A DNA stretch of 64,000 bases from Kluyvera genomosp. 3 (lineage in GTDB: Bacteria; Pseudomonadota; Gammaproteobacteria; Enterobacterales; Enterobacteriaceae): positions 1,426,001 through 1,490,000 of the forward strand of contig CP022114.1 of NCBI GenBank assembly GCA_002211745.1, given 5' to 3'. The notes below the pieces were generated by a model that saw only the letters and a program-made list of their open reading frames with translations, was not told the DNA's origin and made no database searches. Below are positions 55,346-64,000 of this stretch, piece by piece. The position numbers and the translations under genes were made by a program. Each line of letters opens with the position of its first letter. Position 1 is the first letter of the stretch.

Positions 55346-56155
55346 TGTCTGAAATGGAGCAACTGCCGGTCTATCGAATTGCGCTGGGCATTGAGTACGA
55401 CGGCAGCAAATACTACGGCTGGCAGCGGCAAAACGAAGTGCGCAGCGTGCAGGAGAAGCTGGAAAAGGCGCTTTCGCAGGTGGCTAACGAACCGATTAAT
55501 GTCTTCTGCGCCGGTCGCACTGACGCAGGCGTACACGGGACCGGCCAGGTCGTGCACTTCGACACTCATGCCGTACGTAAAGATGCGGCGTGGACGCTCG
55601 GCGTAAATGCGAATTTACCTGGTGACATTGCGGTGCGTTGGGTGAAAGCTGTGCCCGACGATTTTCACGCGCGTTTTAGCGCGACGGCGCGCCGCTATCG
55701 CTACGTGATTTACAACCACCGGCTGCGTCCGGCGGTGCTGGGGCAGGGGTAACGCACTATCACCAGCCGCTGGATGCCGAGCGGATGCATCGCGCGGCGC
55801 AAAGCCTGCTGGGCGAAAACGACTTTACTTCGTTTCGCGCGGTGCAGTGTCAGTCGCGCACGCCGTGGCGTAACGTTATGCACATTAATGTGACGCGTTA
55901 CGGCGCTTATATTGTGGTGGACATTAAGGCAAACGCCTTTGTTCACCATATGGTAAGGAATATTGTTGGCAGCCTGATGGAAGTTGGCGCAGGAAACCAG
56001 CCGGAGAGCTGGATTGCAGAACTGCTGGCGGCAAAAGACAGGACGCTTGCCGCCGCAACGGCGAAAGCGGAAGGGTTGTATCTGGTGGCGGTGGACTACC
56101 CGCGCACTTTGCGCTGCCTTCCGTGCCGATGGGCCCGCTATTCCTGGCGGACTAA
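55345..56155 (+). CDS. truA: tRNA pseudouridine(38-40) synthase TruA, frameshifted
   Basis: TruA makes pseudouridine at positions 38-40 of the tRNA anticodon stem-loop. The catalytic Asp lies in [18 protein letters not shown]. One G is missing near 55750 (CAGGGGTAAC for CAGGGGGTAAC), then [17 protein letters not shown]; one T is missing near 56109 (CGCACTTTGCG for CGCACTTTTGCG), then [14 protein letters not shown]. The restored length is 270 residues, exactly that of E. coli. Confidence 0.96.
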
Positions 56156-56179
56156 CGTAGTCATTTGGGGCTAAACAAT

Positions 56180-56837
56180 ATGGATCTTATCCGTTTTTTA
56201 ATTGATTTCATTCTGCACATTGATGTGCACCTGGCGGAGCTGGTCGCGCAGTATGGCGTCTGGGTGTATGCCATTCTGTTCCTGATTCTGTTCTGTGAAA
56301 CGGGGCTGGTGGTAACACCATTCCTGCCGGGCGACTCGCTGCTGTTTGTCGCCGGGCACTCTCCGCGCTGCCGACGAACGACATCAACGTGCATGTGATG
56401 GTTGTGCTGATGGTGATTGCGGCGATTGTCGGCGATGCGGTGAACTACACCATTGGCAGGCTGTTCGGCGAGAAGCTGTTCAGCAATCCGGACTCGAAAA
56501 TTTTCCGTCGCAGCTACCTGGATAAGACCCATGCCTTCTACGATAGACATGGTGGAAAAACCATTATTCTGGCGCGATTTGTCCCCATCGTCAGAACATT
56601 CGCGCCTTTTGTGGCGGGAATGGGCCACATGTCCTATCGTCATTTTGCGCTCTATAACGTCGCGGGCGCGCTGCTGTGGGTGCTGCTGTTCACCTACGCG
56701 GGCTATCTGTTCGGCGACCTGCCGGTGGTACAAGAGAACCTGAAGCTGCTGATTGTGGCGATCATCGTTCTGTCGGTGCTGCCGGGGTAATCGAAGTGAT
56801 CCGTCACCGTCGCAAGGCGGCAAAACAGGCAAAATAA
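56180..56837 (+). CDS. dedA: DedA family inner-membrane protein, frameshifted
   Basis: DedA proteins are inner-membrane proteins with a VTT/SNARE-associated fold; family members flip undecaprenyl phosphate or lipids. Features: [19 protein letters not shown], and the conserved [19 protein letters not shown]. One G is missing near 56361 (GCCGGGCACTC for GCCGGGGCACTC) and one near 56788 (CCGGGGTAATC for CCGGGGGTAATC). The restored length is 219 residues, as in E. coli. Confidence 0.95.
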
Positions 56838-57032
56838 ACCCTGCACGCGGGCACGATTCAGCCGTGCCCTGTTACGACATGTTTCGCGGTTCGACCACTT
56901 TTTTATGCCAAGTTTCGGGCTGTTATGTTTTAATGTGCAACATTCATGGTCTATGAAGGGGAAAAGTGGCATTATGCGCGGCCCCTTAATGGCAAAACTG
57001 GCATCGACCAGGTTCAGGCAGAAAGGTTATCA

Positions 57033-57946
57033 ATGAGCTGGATTGAACGAATTAAAAGCAACATCACACCTACCCGCAAGGCGAGCATCCCGGAAGGGTA
57101 TGGACCAAGTGCGATAGCTGTGGTCAGGTTTTGTATCGCGCCGAGCTGGAGCGTAACCTCGAGGTTTGCCCGAAGTGCGATCACCACATGCGTATGTCAG
57201 CGCGTAATCGCCTGCATAGCCTGTTGGATGAAGGGTCCCTGGTAGAACTGGGTAGCGAACTTGAGCCGAAAGACGTGCTGAAGTTCCGTGACTCTAAAAA
57301 GTATAAAGATCGTCTGGCATCCGCTCAGAAAGAGACGGGTGAGAAAGACGCGCTGGTGGTCATGAAGGGCACCCTGCATGACATGCCGGTTGTCGCTGCG
57401 GCCTTCGAGTTCTCCTTTATGGGCGGCTCTATGGGTTCCGTGGTTGGCGCGCGCTTTGTGCGTGCCGTTGAGCAGGCGCTGGAAGACAACTGCCCGCTGA
57501 TCTGCTTCTCCGCATCCGGCGGCGCGCGCATGCAGGAAGCGCTGATGTCCCTGATGCAGATGGCGAAAACCTCCGCTGCGCTGGCGAAAATGCAGGAACG
57601 CGGTTTACCGTATATTTCCGTGCTGACCGACCCAACCATGGGCGGCGTCTCCGCCAGCTTCGCGATGCTGGGCGATCTGAACATCGCAGAACCGAAAGCG
57701 CTGATCGGCTTTGCTGGCCCGCGTGTTATCGAACAGACCGTGCGTGAGAAACTGCCGCCGGGCTTCCAGCGCAGTGAATTCCTTATCGAAAAAGGCGCGA
57801 TCGACATGATCGTTCGCCGCCCGGAAATGCGTCTGAAGCTGGCCAGTATCCTGGCGAAGCTGATGAACCTTCCGGCACCGAATCCGGACGCGCCGCGTGA
57901 AAGCGTGGTGGTACCGCCGGTACCGGATCAGGAACCAGAGGCCTGA
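57033..57946 (+). CDS. accD: Acetyl-CoA carboxylase carboxyltransferase subunit beta AccD, frameshifted
   Basis: AccD forms the carboxyltransferase with AccA in the first committed step of fatty acid synthesis. Start ATG at 57033 ([20 protein letters not shown]). One G is missing near 57099 (GAAGGGTATGG for GAAGGGGTATGG); restored it reads [12 protein letters not shown] and CPKCDHHMR, the four-Cys zinc ribbon. The crotonase-like core shows [18 protein letters not shown] and [16 protein letters not shown]. The restored length is 304 residues, equal to E. coli. The gene is essential, which supports a read error. Confidence 0.97.
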
Positions 57947-57952
57947 TGATGT

Positions 57953-57989
57953 AAAGGGCAGGGCCGGCTGGCTCTGCCCTTTTGCTTTT
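57953..57989 (+). terminator. Terminator after accD
   Basis: Stem AAAGGGCAG (57953-57961) with CTGCCCTTTT (57974-57983) is followed by GCTTTT. It separates accD from folC. Confidence 0.8.
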
Positions 57990-58021
57990 ATCTCTATTCA
58001 CCGTTGAAAGTTGCGGGCACC

Positions 58022-59289
58022 ATGGACAAACATCTTATTCCTCAGGCCACGTCGCCCCTGGCTACGTGGCTTTCTTATCTGGAAAACCTCCATTCAAAAA
58101 CCATCGATCTGGGGCTGGCGCGCGTCAGCCAGGTCGCGGGTTCGCTCGATGTGCTGCAGCCGGCACCGTTTGTTTTCACCGTCGCGGGCACCAACGGCAA
58201 AGGCACCACCTGCCGCACGCTGGAAACCATTCTGATGGCGGCGGGCTATAAAGTGGGCGTTTACAGTTCCCCGCATCTGGTGCGCTACACCGAACGTGTC
58301 CGCGTACAGGGAGAGGAGCTGGCGGAAAGCGCCCATACGGCTTCGTTTGCCGCGATTGAGGCGGCGCGTGGCGACACCTCGTTAACCTATTTTGAGTACG
58401 GCACGCTCTCGGCGCTGTGGTTGTTCAAACAGCAAAACGTTGACGTAGCGATTCTCGAAGTGGGCCTCGGCGGGCGGCTGGATGCTACCAACATTGTTGA
58501 TGCCAACGTCGCGGTGGTGACCAGTATCGCGCTGGACCACACCGACTGGCTGGGCCCGGATCGTGAAAGCATTGGCCGCGAAAAAGCGGGCGTGTTCCGC
58601 GGCGGGCGACCGGCGGTGGTGGGGAACCTGATATGCCGCGCACAATCGCCGACGTCGCGCAGGAGAAAGGCGCATTGCTGATGCAGCGTGACGTCGACTG
58701 GCGCTATACGGTGGGCGAGCACAGCTGGAGCTTTAGCGACGCGCAGGGTGAACTTCGCGAGCTGCCGTTGCCGAATGTCCCGCAACCGAATGCCGCCACC
58801 GCGCTGGCTGCGCTGCGCGCCAGTGGGCTTAAGGTGAGCGAAGAGGCTATTCGCGAGGGCATCGCCAGCGCGATTCTGCCGGGCCGATTCCAGACCATCC
58901 AACTGCAGCCTCGCGTGATTCTCGACGTTGCGCATAACCCGCATGCCGCAGGCTACCTTGCCGGGCGTCTCAAATCATTGCCGAAAACCGGGCGAGTACT
59001 GGCGGTTATTGGTATGCTGCATGATAAAGACATTGCCGGTACGCTGGCCTGTCTGGAAAGCGTCGTCGACAGCTGGTACTGTGCACCTCTCGAAGGACCG
59101 CGCGGTGCGACGGCAGAGCAGCTGCGCGAACATCTGCGCGCGGGTGCCGTTTATGGCAGCGTGGCGCAGGCGTGGCATGCCGCAATGGCGGACGCCGCGC
59201 CGGAAGATACGGTGCTGGTGTGTGGGTCTTTCCACACCGTAGCGCATGTGATGGAAGAGTTAGACGCGGGGAGAGCCGGTGGCAAGTAA
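58022..59289 (+). CDS. folC: Dihydrofolate synthase/folylpolyglutamate synthase FolC, frameshifted
   Basis: FolC adds glutamate to dihydropteroate and then to folates. The ATG at 58022 gives MDKHLIPQATSPLATWLSYL. The P-loop is VAGTNGKGTTCRTLE, with DHTDWLGPDRESIGREKAG following. One C is missing near 58629 (GGGAACCTGAT for GGGAACCCTGAT), then MPRTIADVAQEKGALL and the C-terminal VILDVAHNPHAAGYLAGR. The restored length is 422 residues, equal to E. coli. Confidence 0.96.
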
Positions 59290-59956
59290 GTTTCAGAACC
59301 GTCTTGTCGGGACGATAGTGTTGGTTGCTCTGGGGGTCATTGTGCTGCCAGGGCTGCTTGACGGGCAAAAAAAGCATTATCAGGACGAGTTTGCGGCTAT
59401 CCCGTTGGTCCCTAAACCAGGCGATCGCGATGAACCGGATATGTTGCCGACGGCGACTCAGGCGTTGCCTGCACAGCCGCCGGAAGGCGCAGCGGAAGAA
59501 GTTCGGGCAGGCGATGCCGCGGCACCGTCGCTCGATTCCAGCCGCCTGGCGGTAAACGGCAACGGCGATCTGGAACAGATCCCACCGACTGCCGAACCGA
59601 TAAAGCCGAAACCCGTGGAAAAACCGAAGCCGCAGCCGAAGCCGGTGACGGAACAGGTTGCCGCCACGACGCCGCCGCCAAAAGCGGCGCCGGAAGAGAA
59701 ACCCGCGCCGGTGGGCAAAGCCTACGTGGTGCAGCTTGGTGCGCTGAAGAACGCCGACAAGGTTAACGAAATTGTGGCCAGCCTGCGCGGTGCGGGCTAC
59801 CACGCTTTCACGTCGCCTTCGACGCCGGTTCAGGGTAAAATCACCCGAATTCTGGTCGGCCCGGATGCCTCGAAAGATAAGCTGAAAGGTTCGCTTGGCG
59901 AGCTTAAACAGCTGTCGGGGCTGAGCGGTGTGGTGATGGGGTACACGCCGAACTAA
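59279..59956 (+). CDS. dedD: SPOR-domain cell division protein DedD
   Basis: DedD is a division protein with one membrane anchor (LVGTIVLVALGVIVLPGLL), a long proline- and glutamate-rich periplasmic linker (PKPVEKPKPQPKPVTEQ) and a C-terminal SPOR domain that binds denuded septal peptidoglycan (AYVVQLGALKNADKVNEIV). GTG start at 59279, overlapping folC by 11 nt. 225 residues, intact. Confidence 0.95.
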   Translation: MASKFQNRLVGTIVLVALGVIVLPGLLDGQKKHYQDEFAAIPLVPKPGDRDEPDMLPTATQALPAQPPEGAAEEVRAGDAAAPSLDSSRLAVNGNGDLEQIPPTAEPIKPKPVEKPKPQPKPVTEQVAATTPPPKAAPEEKPAPVGKAYVVQLGALKNADKVNEIVASLRGAGYHAFTSPSTPVQGKITRILVGPDASKDKLKGSLGELKQLSGLSGVVMGYTPN

Positions 59957-59969
59957 GGCGTGGGATTTT

Positions 59970-60080
59970 CCCCTCACCCTAACCCTCTCCCCTGAGGGAG
60001 AGGGGACCGTAGGGAGTTGTCGATAAGTTCAGCTCCAATCTTCTCCCTCGCCCCTTTGGGGAGAGGGTCGGGGTGAGGGC
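59970..60080. repeat. Large palindromic intergenic repeat
   Basis: Two GC-rich arms, one beginning CCCCTCACCCTAACCCTC and the other ending GGGTCGGGGTGAGGGCC, are mutual inverse complements with a smaller internal palindrome (CTCTCCCCTGAGGGAGAG). The type recurs between genes in many enterobacteria and resembles a composite REP. It could form a strong hairpin after dedD and act as a terminator or transcript stabiliser. Confidence 0.8.
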
Positions 60081-60170
60081 CACAAACAACGCCGAAAGCG
60101 ACCAGAAAAACGATGGTGTTGAATATTTTTTCAGCGCCATTTTTTATTTATGCCAGGGAAGGAAATCCCT

Positions 60171-60186
60171 ACGCAAACGTTTTCTT
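60171..60186 (+). promoter_or_regulatory. PurR operator upstream of cvpA-purF
   Basis: ACGCAAACGTTTTCTT matches the PurR consensus (ACGCAAACGTTTTCNT) at every defined position. It lies about 55 nt before the cvpA start, so PurR with hypoxanthine or guanine should repress cvpA-purF, as in E. coli. Confidence 0.9.
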
Positions 60187-60241
60187 TTTCTGTTAGAATG
60201 CGCCCGAACTGGATGACAGGGCGTAAAATCGTGGGACAAAT

Positions 60242-60727
60242 ATGGTCTGGATTGATTACGCCATTATCGCGGTGCTGGCTTTTCTTGCTTAGTGAGCCTT
60301 ATCCGTGGCTTCGTTCGTGAAGCGCTATCGTTGGTCACGTGGGTTGTGCTTTTTACGTAGCCAGCCATTACTACACTGACCTGTCTGTCTGGTTTACGGG
60401 CTTTGAAGACGAACGGGTTCGAAATGGGATTGCTATTGCGGCGCTGTTTATCGCGACGCTCATCGTCGGCGCTATCGTCAACTACGTGATAGGTCAGCTG
60501 GTGGAGAAGACCGGTTTGTCGGGTACCGACAGGGTATTGGGCGTCTGCTTCGGCGCGCTGCGCGGGTGCTGATTATCGCCGCTATCCTGTTCTTCCTCGA
60601 CACTTTTACCGGCATGGCAAAAAGCGAAGACTGGCAGCAGTCGCAGTTTATCCCCTATTTTTCGCCGGTTATCAGATGGTTTTTTGAATACCTTCAAAGC
60701 TCGTCAAGTTTCTTGCCCAAAGTATAA
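60242..60727 (+). CDS. cvpA: Inner-membrane protein CvpA, frameshifted
   Basis: CvpA is a small four-helix membrane protein required for colicin V production and linked to envelope stress resistance. The start MVWIDYAIIAVLAF breaks near 60285 (GCTTTTCTTGC for GCTTTTTCTTGC), near 60342 (ACGTGGGTTG, one G short) and near 60566 (GCGCGGGTGC for GCGCGGGGTGC). Restored, it reads SLIRGFVREALSLVTW and ends SSSSFLPKV with 162 residues, equal to E. coli. Cotranscribed with purF. Confidence 0.94.
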
Positions 60728-60760
60728 GCTTTGGGTCGTTGCTTAACGAGGAAAAGACGT

Positions 60761-62278
60761 ATGTGCGGTATTGTCGGTATCGCCGGTGTCATGCCGGTAA
60801 ACCAGTCGATTTATGATGCGCTAACGGTGCTGCAGCACCGTGGACAGGATGCCGCTGGCATCATCACCATTGATGCCAACAACTGTTTCCGGTTGCGTAA
60901 GGCGAACGGTCTGGTGAGTGATGTCTTTGAAGCCCGCCACATGCAGCGTATGCAGGGCAATATGGGTATTGGCCACGTGCGGTACCCAACGGCGGGCAGC
61001 TCCAGCGCCTCTGAGGCTCAGCCTTTCTACGTGAACTCCCCATATGGCATTACGCTGGCGCATAACGGTAACCTGACCAATGCGCACGAGTTACGTCAGA
61101 AACTGTTCGAAGAAAAACGCCGCCACATCAACACCACCTCTGATTCAGAAATCCTGCTCAATATCTTCGCCAGCGAGCTGGATAACTTCCGTCATTACCC
61201 GCTGGAAGCCGATAACATTTTTGCTGCCATCGCGGCGACCAACCGCCAGATTCGCGGTGCGTACGCCTGTGTGGCAATGATTATCGGCCACGGCATGGTG
61301 GCTTTCCGCGACCCGAACGGCATTCGTCCGCTGGTGCTGGGCAAACGTGACGTTGGCGATGGCCGCACCGAGTATATGGTGGCCTCCGAAAGCGTGGCGC
61401 TGGATACTCTTGGCTTTGAATTCCTGCGTGATGTTGCGCCGGGCGAAGCGATTTACATTACTGAAAAAGGGCAGCTGTTTACCCGTCAGTGCGCCGATAA
61501 CCCGGTCAGCAACCCGTGCCTGTTCGAGTACGTCTACTTTGCGCGTCCGGACTCCTTTATCGATAAAATCTCCGTCTACAGCGCCCGCGTGAACATGGGT
61601 ACCAAGCTTGGCGAGAAGATTGCGCGCGAGTGGGAAGACTTGGATATCGACGTGGTCATTCCAATTCCGGAAACCTCCTGCGATATCGCGCTGGAAATCG
61701 CCCGTATTCTGGGTAAACCGTACCGCCAGGGGTTCGTGAAAAACCGCTATGTGGGCCGTACCTTTATCATGCCGGGCCAGCAGCTGCGTCGTAAATCCGT
61801 ACGCCGCAAGCTGAACGCTAACCGCGCGGAGTTCCGTGATAAGAACGTGCTGCTGGTGGATGACTCCATCGTGCGCGGCACCACCTCTGAGCAGATTATC
61901 GAGATGGCGCGTGAAGCCGGGGCGAAGAAGGTTTACCTGGCCTCTGCGGCACCGGAAATTCGCTTCCCGAACGTTTACGGTATCGATATGCCGACCGCTA
62001 ATGAGCTGATTGCTCACGGGCGTGAAGTGGATGAGATTCGCCAGATCATCGGCGCCGACGGTCTTATCTTCCAGGATCTTGACGATCTGATTGACGCGGT
62101 GCGCGCAGAAAACCCGGATATTCAACAGTTTGAATGCTCGGTATTTAACGGTGTGTACGTGACCAAAGACGTTGACCAGACCTATCTCGACTTCCTCGAC
62201 TCACTGCGTAACGACGATGCGAAAGCCGTTCAGCTGCAGAATGAAGTGGAGAATTTAGAGATGCATAACGAAGGGTAA
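60761..62278 (+). CDS. purF: Amidophosphoribosyltransferase PurF
   Basis: PurF starts purine synthesis by turning PRPP and glutamine into phosphoribosylamine. After Met removal, Cys2 ([10 protein letters not shown]) is the glutaminase nucleophile. The phosphoribosyltransferase part has the PRPP loop [19 protein letters not shown]. 505 residues, intact, with RBS AACGAGGAAAAG. Confidence 0.98.
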   Translation: MCGIVGIAGVMPVNQSIYDALTVLQHRGQDAAGIITIDANNCFRLRKANGLVSDVFEARHMQRMQGNMGIGHVRYPTAGSSSASEAQPFYVNSPYGITLAHNGNLTNAHELRQKLFEEKRRHINTTSDSEILLNIFASELDNFRHYPLEADNIFAAIAATNRQIRGAYACVAMIIGHGMVAFRDPNGIRPLVLGKRDVGDGRTEYMVASESVALDTLGFEFLRDVAPGEAIYITEKGQLFTRQCADNPVSNPCLFEYVYFARPDSFIDKISVYSARVNMGTKLGEKIAREWEDLDIDVVIPIPETSCDIALEIARILGKPYRQGFVKNRYVGRTFIMPGQQLRRKSVRRKLNANRAEFRDKNVLLVDDSIVRGTTSEQIIEMAREAGAKKVYLASAAPEIRFPNVYGIDMPTANELIAHGREVDEIRQIIGADGLIFQDLDDLIDAVRAENPDIQQFECSVFNGVYVTKDVDQTYLDFLDSLRNDDAKAVQLQNEVENLEMHNEG

Positions 62279-62285
62279 ATCTTGT

Positions 62286-62316
62286 AGCCAGCGGTGTCTC
62301 GCCGCTGGCTTGTTTT
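62286..62316. terminator. Terminator after purF
   Basis: Stem AGCCAGCGG (62286-62294) with CCGCTGGCT (62302-62310), loop TGTCTCG, followed by TGTTTT. It separates the convergent purF and sigma-54 activator genes. Confidence 0.85.
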
Positions 62317-63742
62317 ATTGCCGTACGACACCAAAACGAATCCCGTATTTTTGCACCTTGTAGTTTAGTGTTGTCCGCGAAACATTAAGGCTACGTGCTG
62401 CCGCAGCGATATTTCCCTGATAAGTATCGAGTGCTGTCTCAATCAGGCTCCTTTCGTAGCTGGCTACCCGTTCTTCCAAAGAACCCTCATTGCTAAGATC
62501 TATGGGCGGGATGTGGTTAACAGCTGTAGGGATATCCGGTATGCCTAAATTAAGTTCTTCTTCTTCAAAAACGATCTTTTTCAGCATACCATCGCTTTCC
62601 TGCATGATCATACTGCGGACAATCGCATTCTCAAGCATCCTTACGTTACCCGGCCACGCGTGTCCAAGAAGCGCAACACGTGCGGCTTCGCTGAGCCCAT
62701 GAATATCTTGCGGTACCTCGCGTCGATACTTATCGATGAAATAGTTGGCGAGCAACGGGATATCTTCTGGACGTGTACGTAGCGGAGGTAGGGTGAGCAT
62801 GCCGACATTCAGCCGATAAAAGAGATCTGCGCGCAAACGCCCCTGCTGAATTAACTGCATGGGTGCTTCATTCATTGCCGCAATAATACGAACGTCAGAG
62901 TGAATCGGGTGTTGGCCTCCTAATCGCCAGAAAGTCTTGTCCTGTAAAAAACGCAGGAGTTTGCTTTGCATCTCGATGGGCATGGCGTTCAGTTCATCGA
63001 GGAACAGTGTCCCTCCGTTGGCGAGCTCCAGATAACCCTGGCTATTTTCTGCGCCGGTATAGGCACCGCGCAGGGTACCGAAAAGGGTGCTTTCAACCAG
63101 AGTAGGCGGCAGAGCACCGCAGTTCAGGGCGATGAAGGGTTTGTCAGCCCGCTTGCTGCATTGGTGAATCAGGCGTGAAAAGAGCTCTTTACCTGTTCCG
63201 GTTTCCCCGACAATGGTCACGGGAATGTTGCTCACTGCCAGCCGTTTTGCTTTAGCGATGTTACTCAGCATTTCTGGGCTTTCGGTAATAATCGCGTGCT
63301 GTTTTTCGTGATTATCGGCATAAAGAAGATGGTTTAGCTCAACGACCTGTTCCTGTAGGCGCCTGACGCCAGACATATTTCGCCCGATTTCGATAACGCC
63401 GACCATATTGCCCTGGCTGGAGTAGAGTGGGGCGGTGGTATGCTGGTAATCTACTGCCTGACCACGCGCGTTGTAATAAATCTGATAGTGACCAATGTAC
63501 TCCACGCCCTCCTTCAGCGATGAAAGCATAGTACTCTGATTCTCTTTCATACTCGGGTATACATCCAGCATATGCTTACCCATCGCCTGTTTAATGCTGT
63601 ACCCGTCCAGATCTGCACTCTCCTGGTTGTAGTAGATGTATTCCCCTCGCTCGTTAATCACTGCCAGTGGCTGGTGTATCAGGTCGAAAAATCGGGAAAA
63701 CATCTTGAGTGCAGTCGTCAGCTCTTCGTTAGTGGATGTCAT
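62315..63742 (-). CDS. Sigma-54-dependent transcriptional activator with PAS domain
   Basis: A 475-residue activator: PAS domain (PLAVINERGEYIYYNQESAD), AAA+ domain with Walker A VGETGTGKELFSRL, loop GAYTGAE (the GAFTGA motif that contacts sigma-54, with Phe replaced by Tyr), Walker B GGTLFLDELNAMP, and a Fis-type helix-turn-helix (NIAAAARSLNVSRTTLNYKV). It resembles RocR-type regulators. It is transcribed away from the gene at the right edge and 211 nt from it; that gene has a matching sigma-54 promoter. In E. coli K-12 this position after purF is taken by ubiX, so it is lineage-specific. Intact. Confidence 0.93.
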   Translation of the reverse strand: MTSTNEELTTALKMFSRFFDLIHQPLAVINERGEYIYYNQESADLDGYSIKQAMGKHMLDVYPSMKENQSTMLSSLKEGVEYIGHYQIYYNARGQAVDYQHTTAPLYSSQGNMVGVIEIGRNMSGVRRLQEQVVELNHLLYADNHEKQHAIITESPEMLSNIAKAKRLAVSNIPVTIVGETGTGKELFSRLIHQCSKRADKPFIALNCGALPPTLVESTLFGTLRGAYTGAENSQGYLELANGGTLFLDELNAMPIEMQSKLLRFLQDKTFWRLGGQHPIHSDVRIIAAMNEAPMQLIQQGRLRADLFYRLNVGMLTLPPLRTRPEDIPLLANYFIDKYRREVPQDIHGLSEAARVALLGHAWPGNVRMLENAIVRSMIMQESDGMLKKIVFEEEELNLGIPDIPTAVNHIPPIDLSNEGSLEERVASYERSLIETALDTYQGNIAAAARSLNVSRTTLNYKVQKYGIRFGVVRQ

Positions 63743-63793
63743 GTGAAACTTTATTCCCTATCTAATTAATAGCCCTATTTTATAAGTGACAAA

Positions 63794-63898
63794 TTTTCGT
63801 CGTTGTGATGAATAACACACTCAATGACGAAAAAAACAAAACACGAAAAAATTAATTTATTGATTTTATTGAATAAATTATGTGGCATGGTTGTTGCT
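63794..63898 (+). promoter_or_regulatory. Sigma-54 promoter with upstream activator inverted repeat
   Basis: TGGCATGGTTGTTGCT (63883-63898) has the GG and GC dinucleotides 10 nt apart required at -24/-12. About 50-90 nt upstream an inverted repeat, TTTTCGTCGTTG (63794-63805) and CAATGACGAAAA (63822-63833), matches in 11 of 12 positions and is a good enhancer site for the adjacent activator. An AT-rich stretch between them could help DNA looping. Confidence 0.78.
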
Positions 63899-63953
63899 TT
63901 ATATCCATTAAGAAATTGTGGCTTTTTATGATGAACATAAAGCAGAGGATGTT

Positions 63954-64000
63954 ATGACTGACATGAACATTGAAAATTACAATCAATTACGTAGCAGAGT
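63954..64000 (+). CDS. Start of an unknown gene under sigma-54 control (cut by the window edge)
   Basis: The ATG at 63954 follows GCAGAGGATGT and opens MTDMNIENYNQLRSR before the window ends. It lies about 45 nt after the expected sigma-54 transcription start and is divergent from the activator, so it is probably its target. Fifteen residues are too few to name a family. Confidence 0.6.
   Translation, partial: MTDMNIENYNQLRSR

Noticed and set aside
57033-57946. accD as a real pseudogene with gene loss
   Set aside because: The enzyme is essential, the break is a single G in a G run, and restoring it gives exactly 304 residues and an intact zinc ribbon.
61145-62125. Long minus-strand open frame opposite purF
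   Set aside because: It mirrors the codon pattern of purF and has no start signal or family likeness.
1-64000. CRISPR array
   Set aside because: No series of regularly spaced direct repeats was seen; repeats present are single palindromes.

Overview
The window is an enterobacterial chromosome segment. From about 30.3 kb to the right edge it follows the E. coli core order argW-yfdC-mlaA-fadL-yfcZ-fadIJ-sixA-smrB-prmB-aroC-mepA-yfcA-epmC-yfcL-mnmC-fabB-yfcJ-flk-pdxB-usg-truA-dedA-accD-folC-dedD-cvpA-purF. Protein identity and gene order fit the Enterobacter/Citrobacter/Klebsiella group; I cannot fix the genus.

1-24.9 kb holds most of a type VI secretion system (T6SS): tssL, an OmpA-domain anchor, hcp, clpV, vgrG, an AT-rich effector/immunity cassette, a TssM-linked membrane protein, tssM, tssA, a PAAR-fused membrane effector with a membrane immunity protein, tssF, tssG, tssJ, tssE and a VasL-type protein. 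tssB, tssC and tssK should lie just left of the window. Many genes touch by ATGA, GTGA or TAATG overlaps, which suggests one long operon. Two cargo modules stand out: a large VgrG-linked protein with an M23-like N-terminal part and a GH19 (chitinase/lysozyme-like) C-terminal part, followed by two exported small proteins; and a PAAR protein with membrane helices followed by a DUF1240-like membrane protein.

24.9-30.3 kb is an AT-rich accessory segment between the T6SS and tRNA-Arg (argW). It holds a decayed serine recombinase, a two-gene operon of a NACHT STAND NTPase (pentapeptide-like region and winged helix at the C-terminus) and a RelA/SpoT-type alarmone synthetase, and a truncated tyrosine integrase beside the 3' end of argW. 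The NACHT plus RelA/SpoT pair is the best candidate here for an undescribed system, probably phage defence.

30.3-64 kb is core metabolism: fatty acid uptake and oxidation (fadL, fadI, fadJ, with visible FadR operators), fatty acid synthesis (fabB, accD), translation-related enzymes (prmB, epmC, smrB, truA, mnmC), envelope genes (mlaA, mepA, dedA, dedD), and folate, pyridoxine, purine and chorismate synthesis. Lineage-specific additions are an IS200-like element after fabB, a gntR plus PTS EIIC pair between yfcJ and flk, and a sigma-54 activator with its own divergent target promoter after purF.

Sequence quality: about 70 genes' worth of single-base losses break reading frames across the window, all in the same direction (one base missing), mostly in short G or C runs. 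They hit essential genes (accD, fabB, folC, aroC), and restoring one base per site gives exactly the E. coli lengths for many. I treat them as sequencing or consensus errors and annotate whole genes across them.
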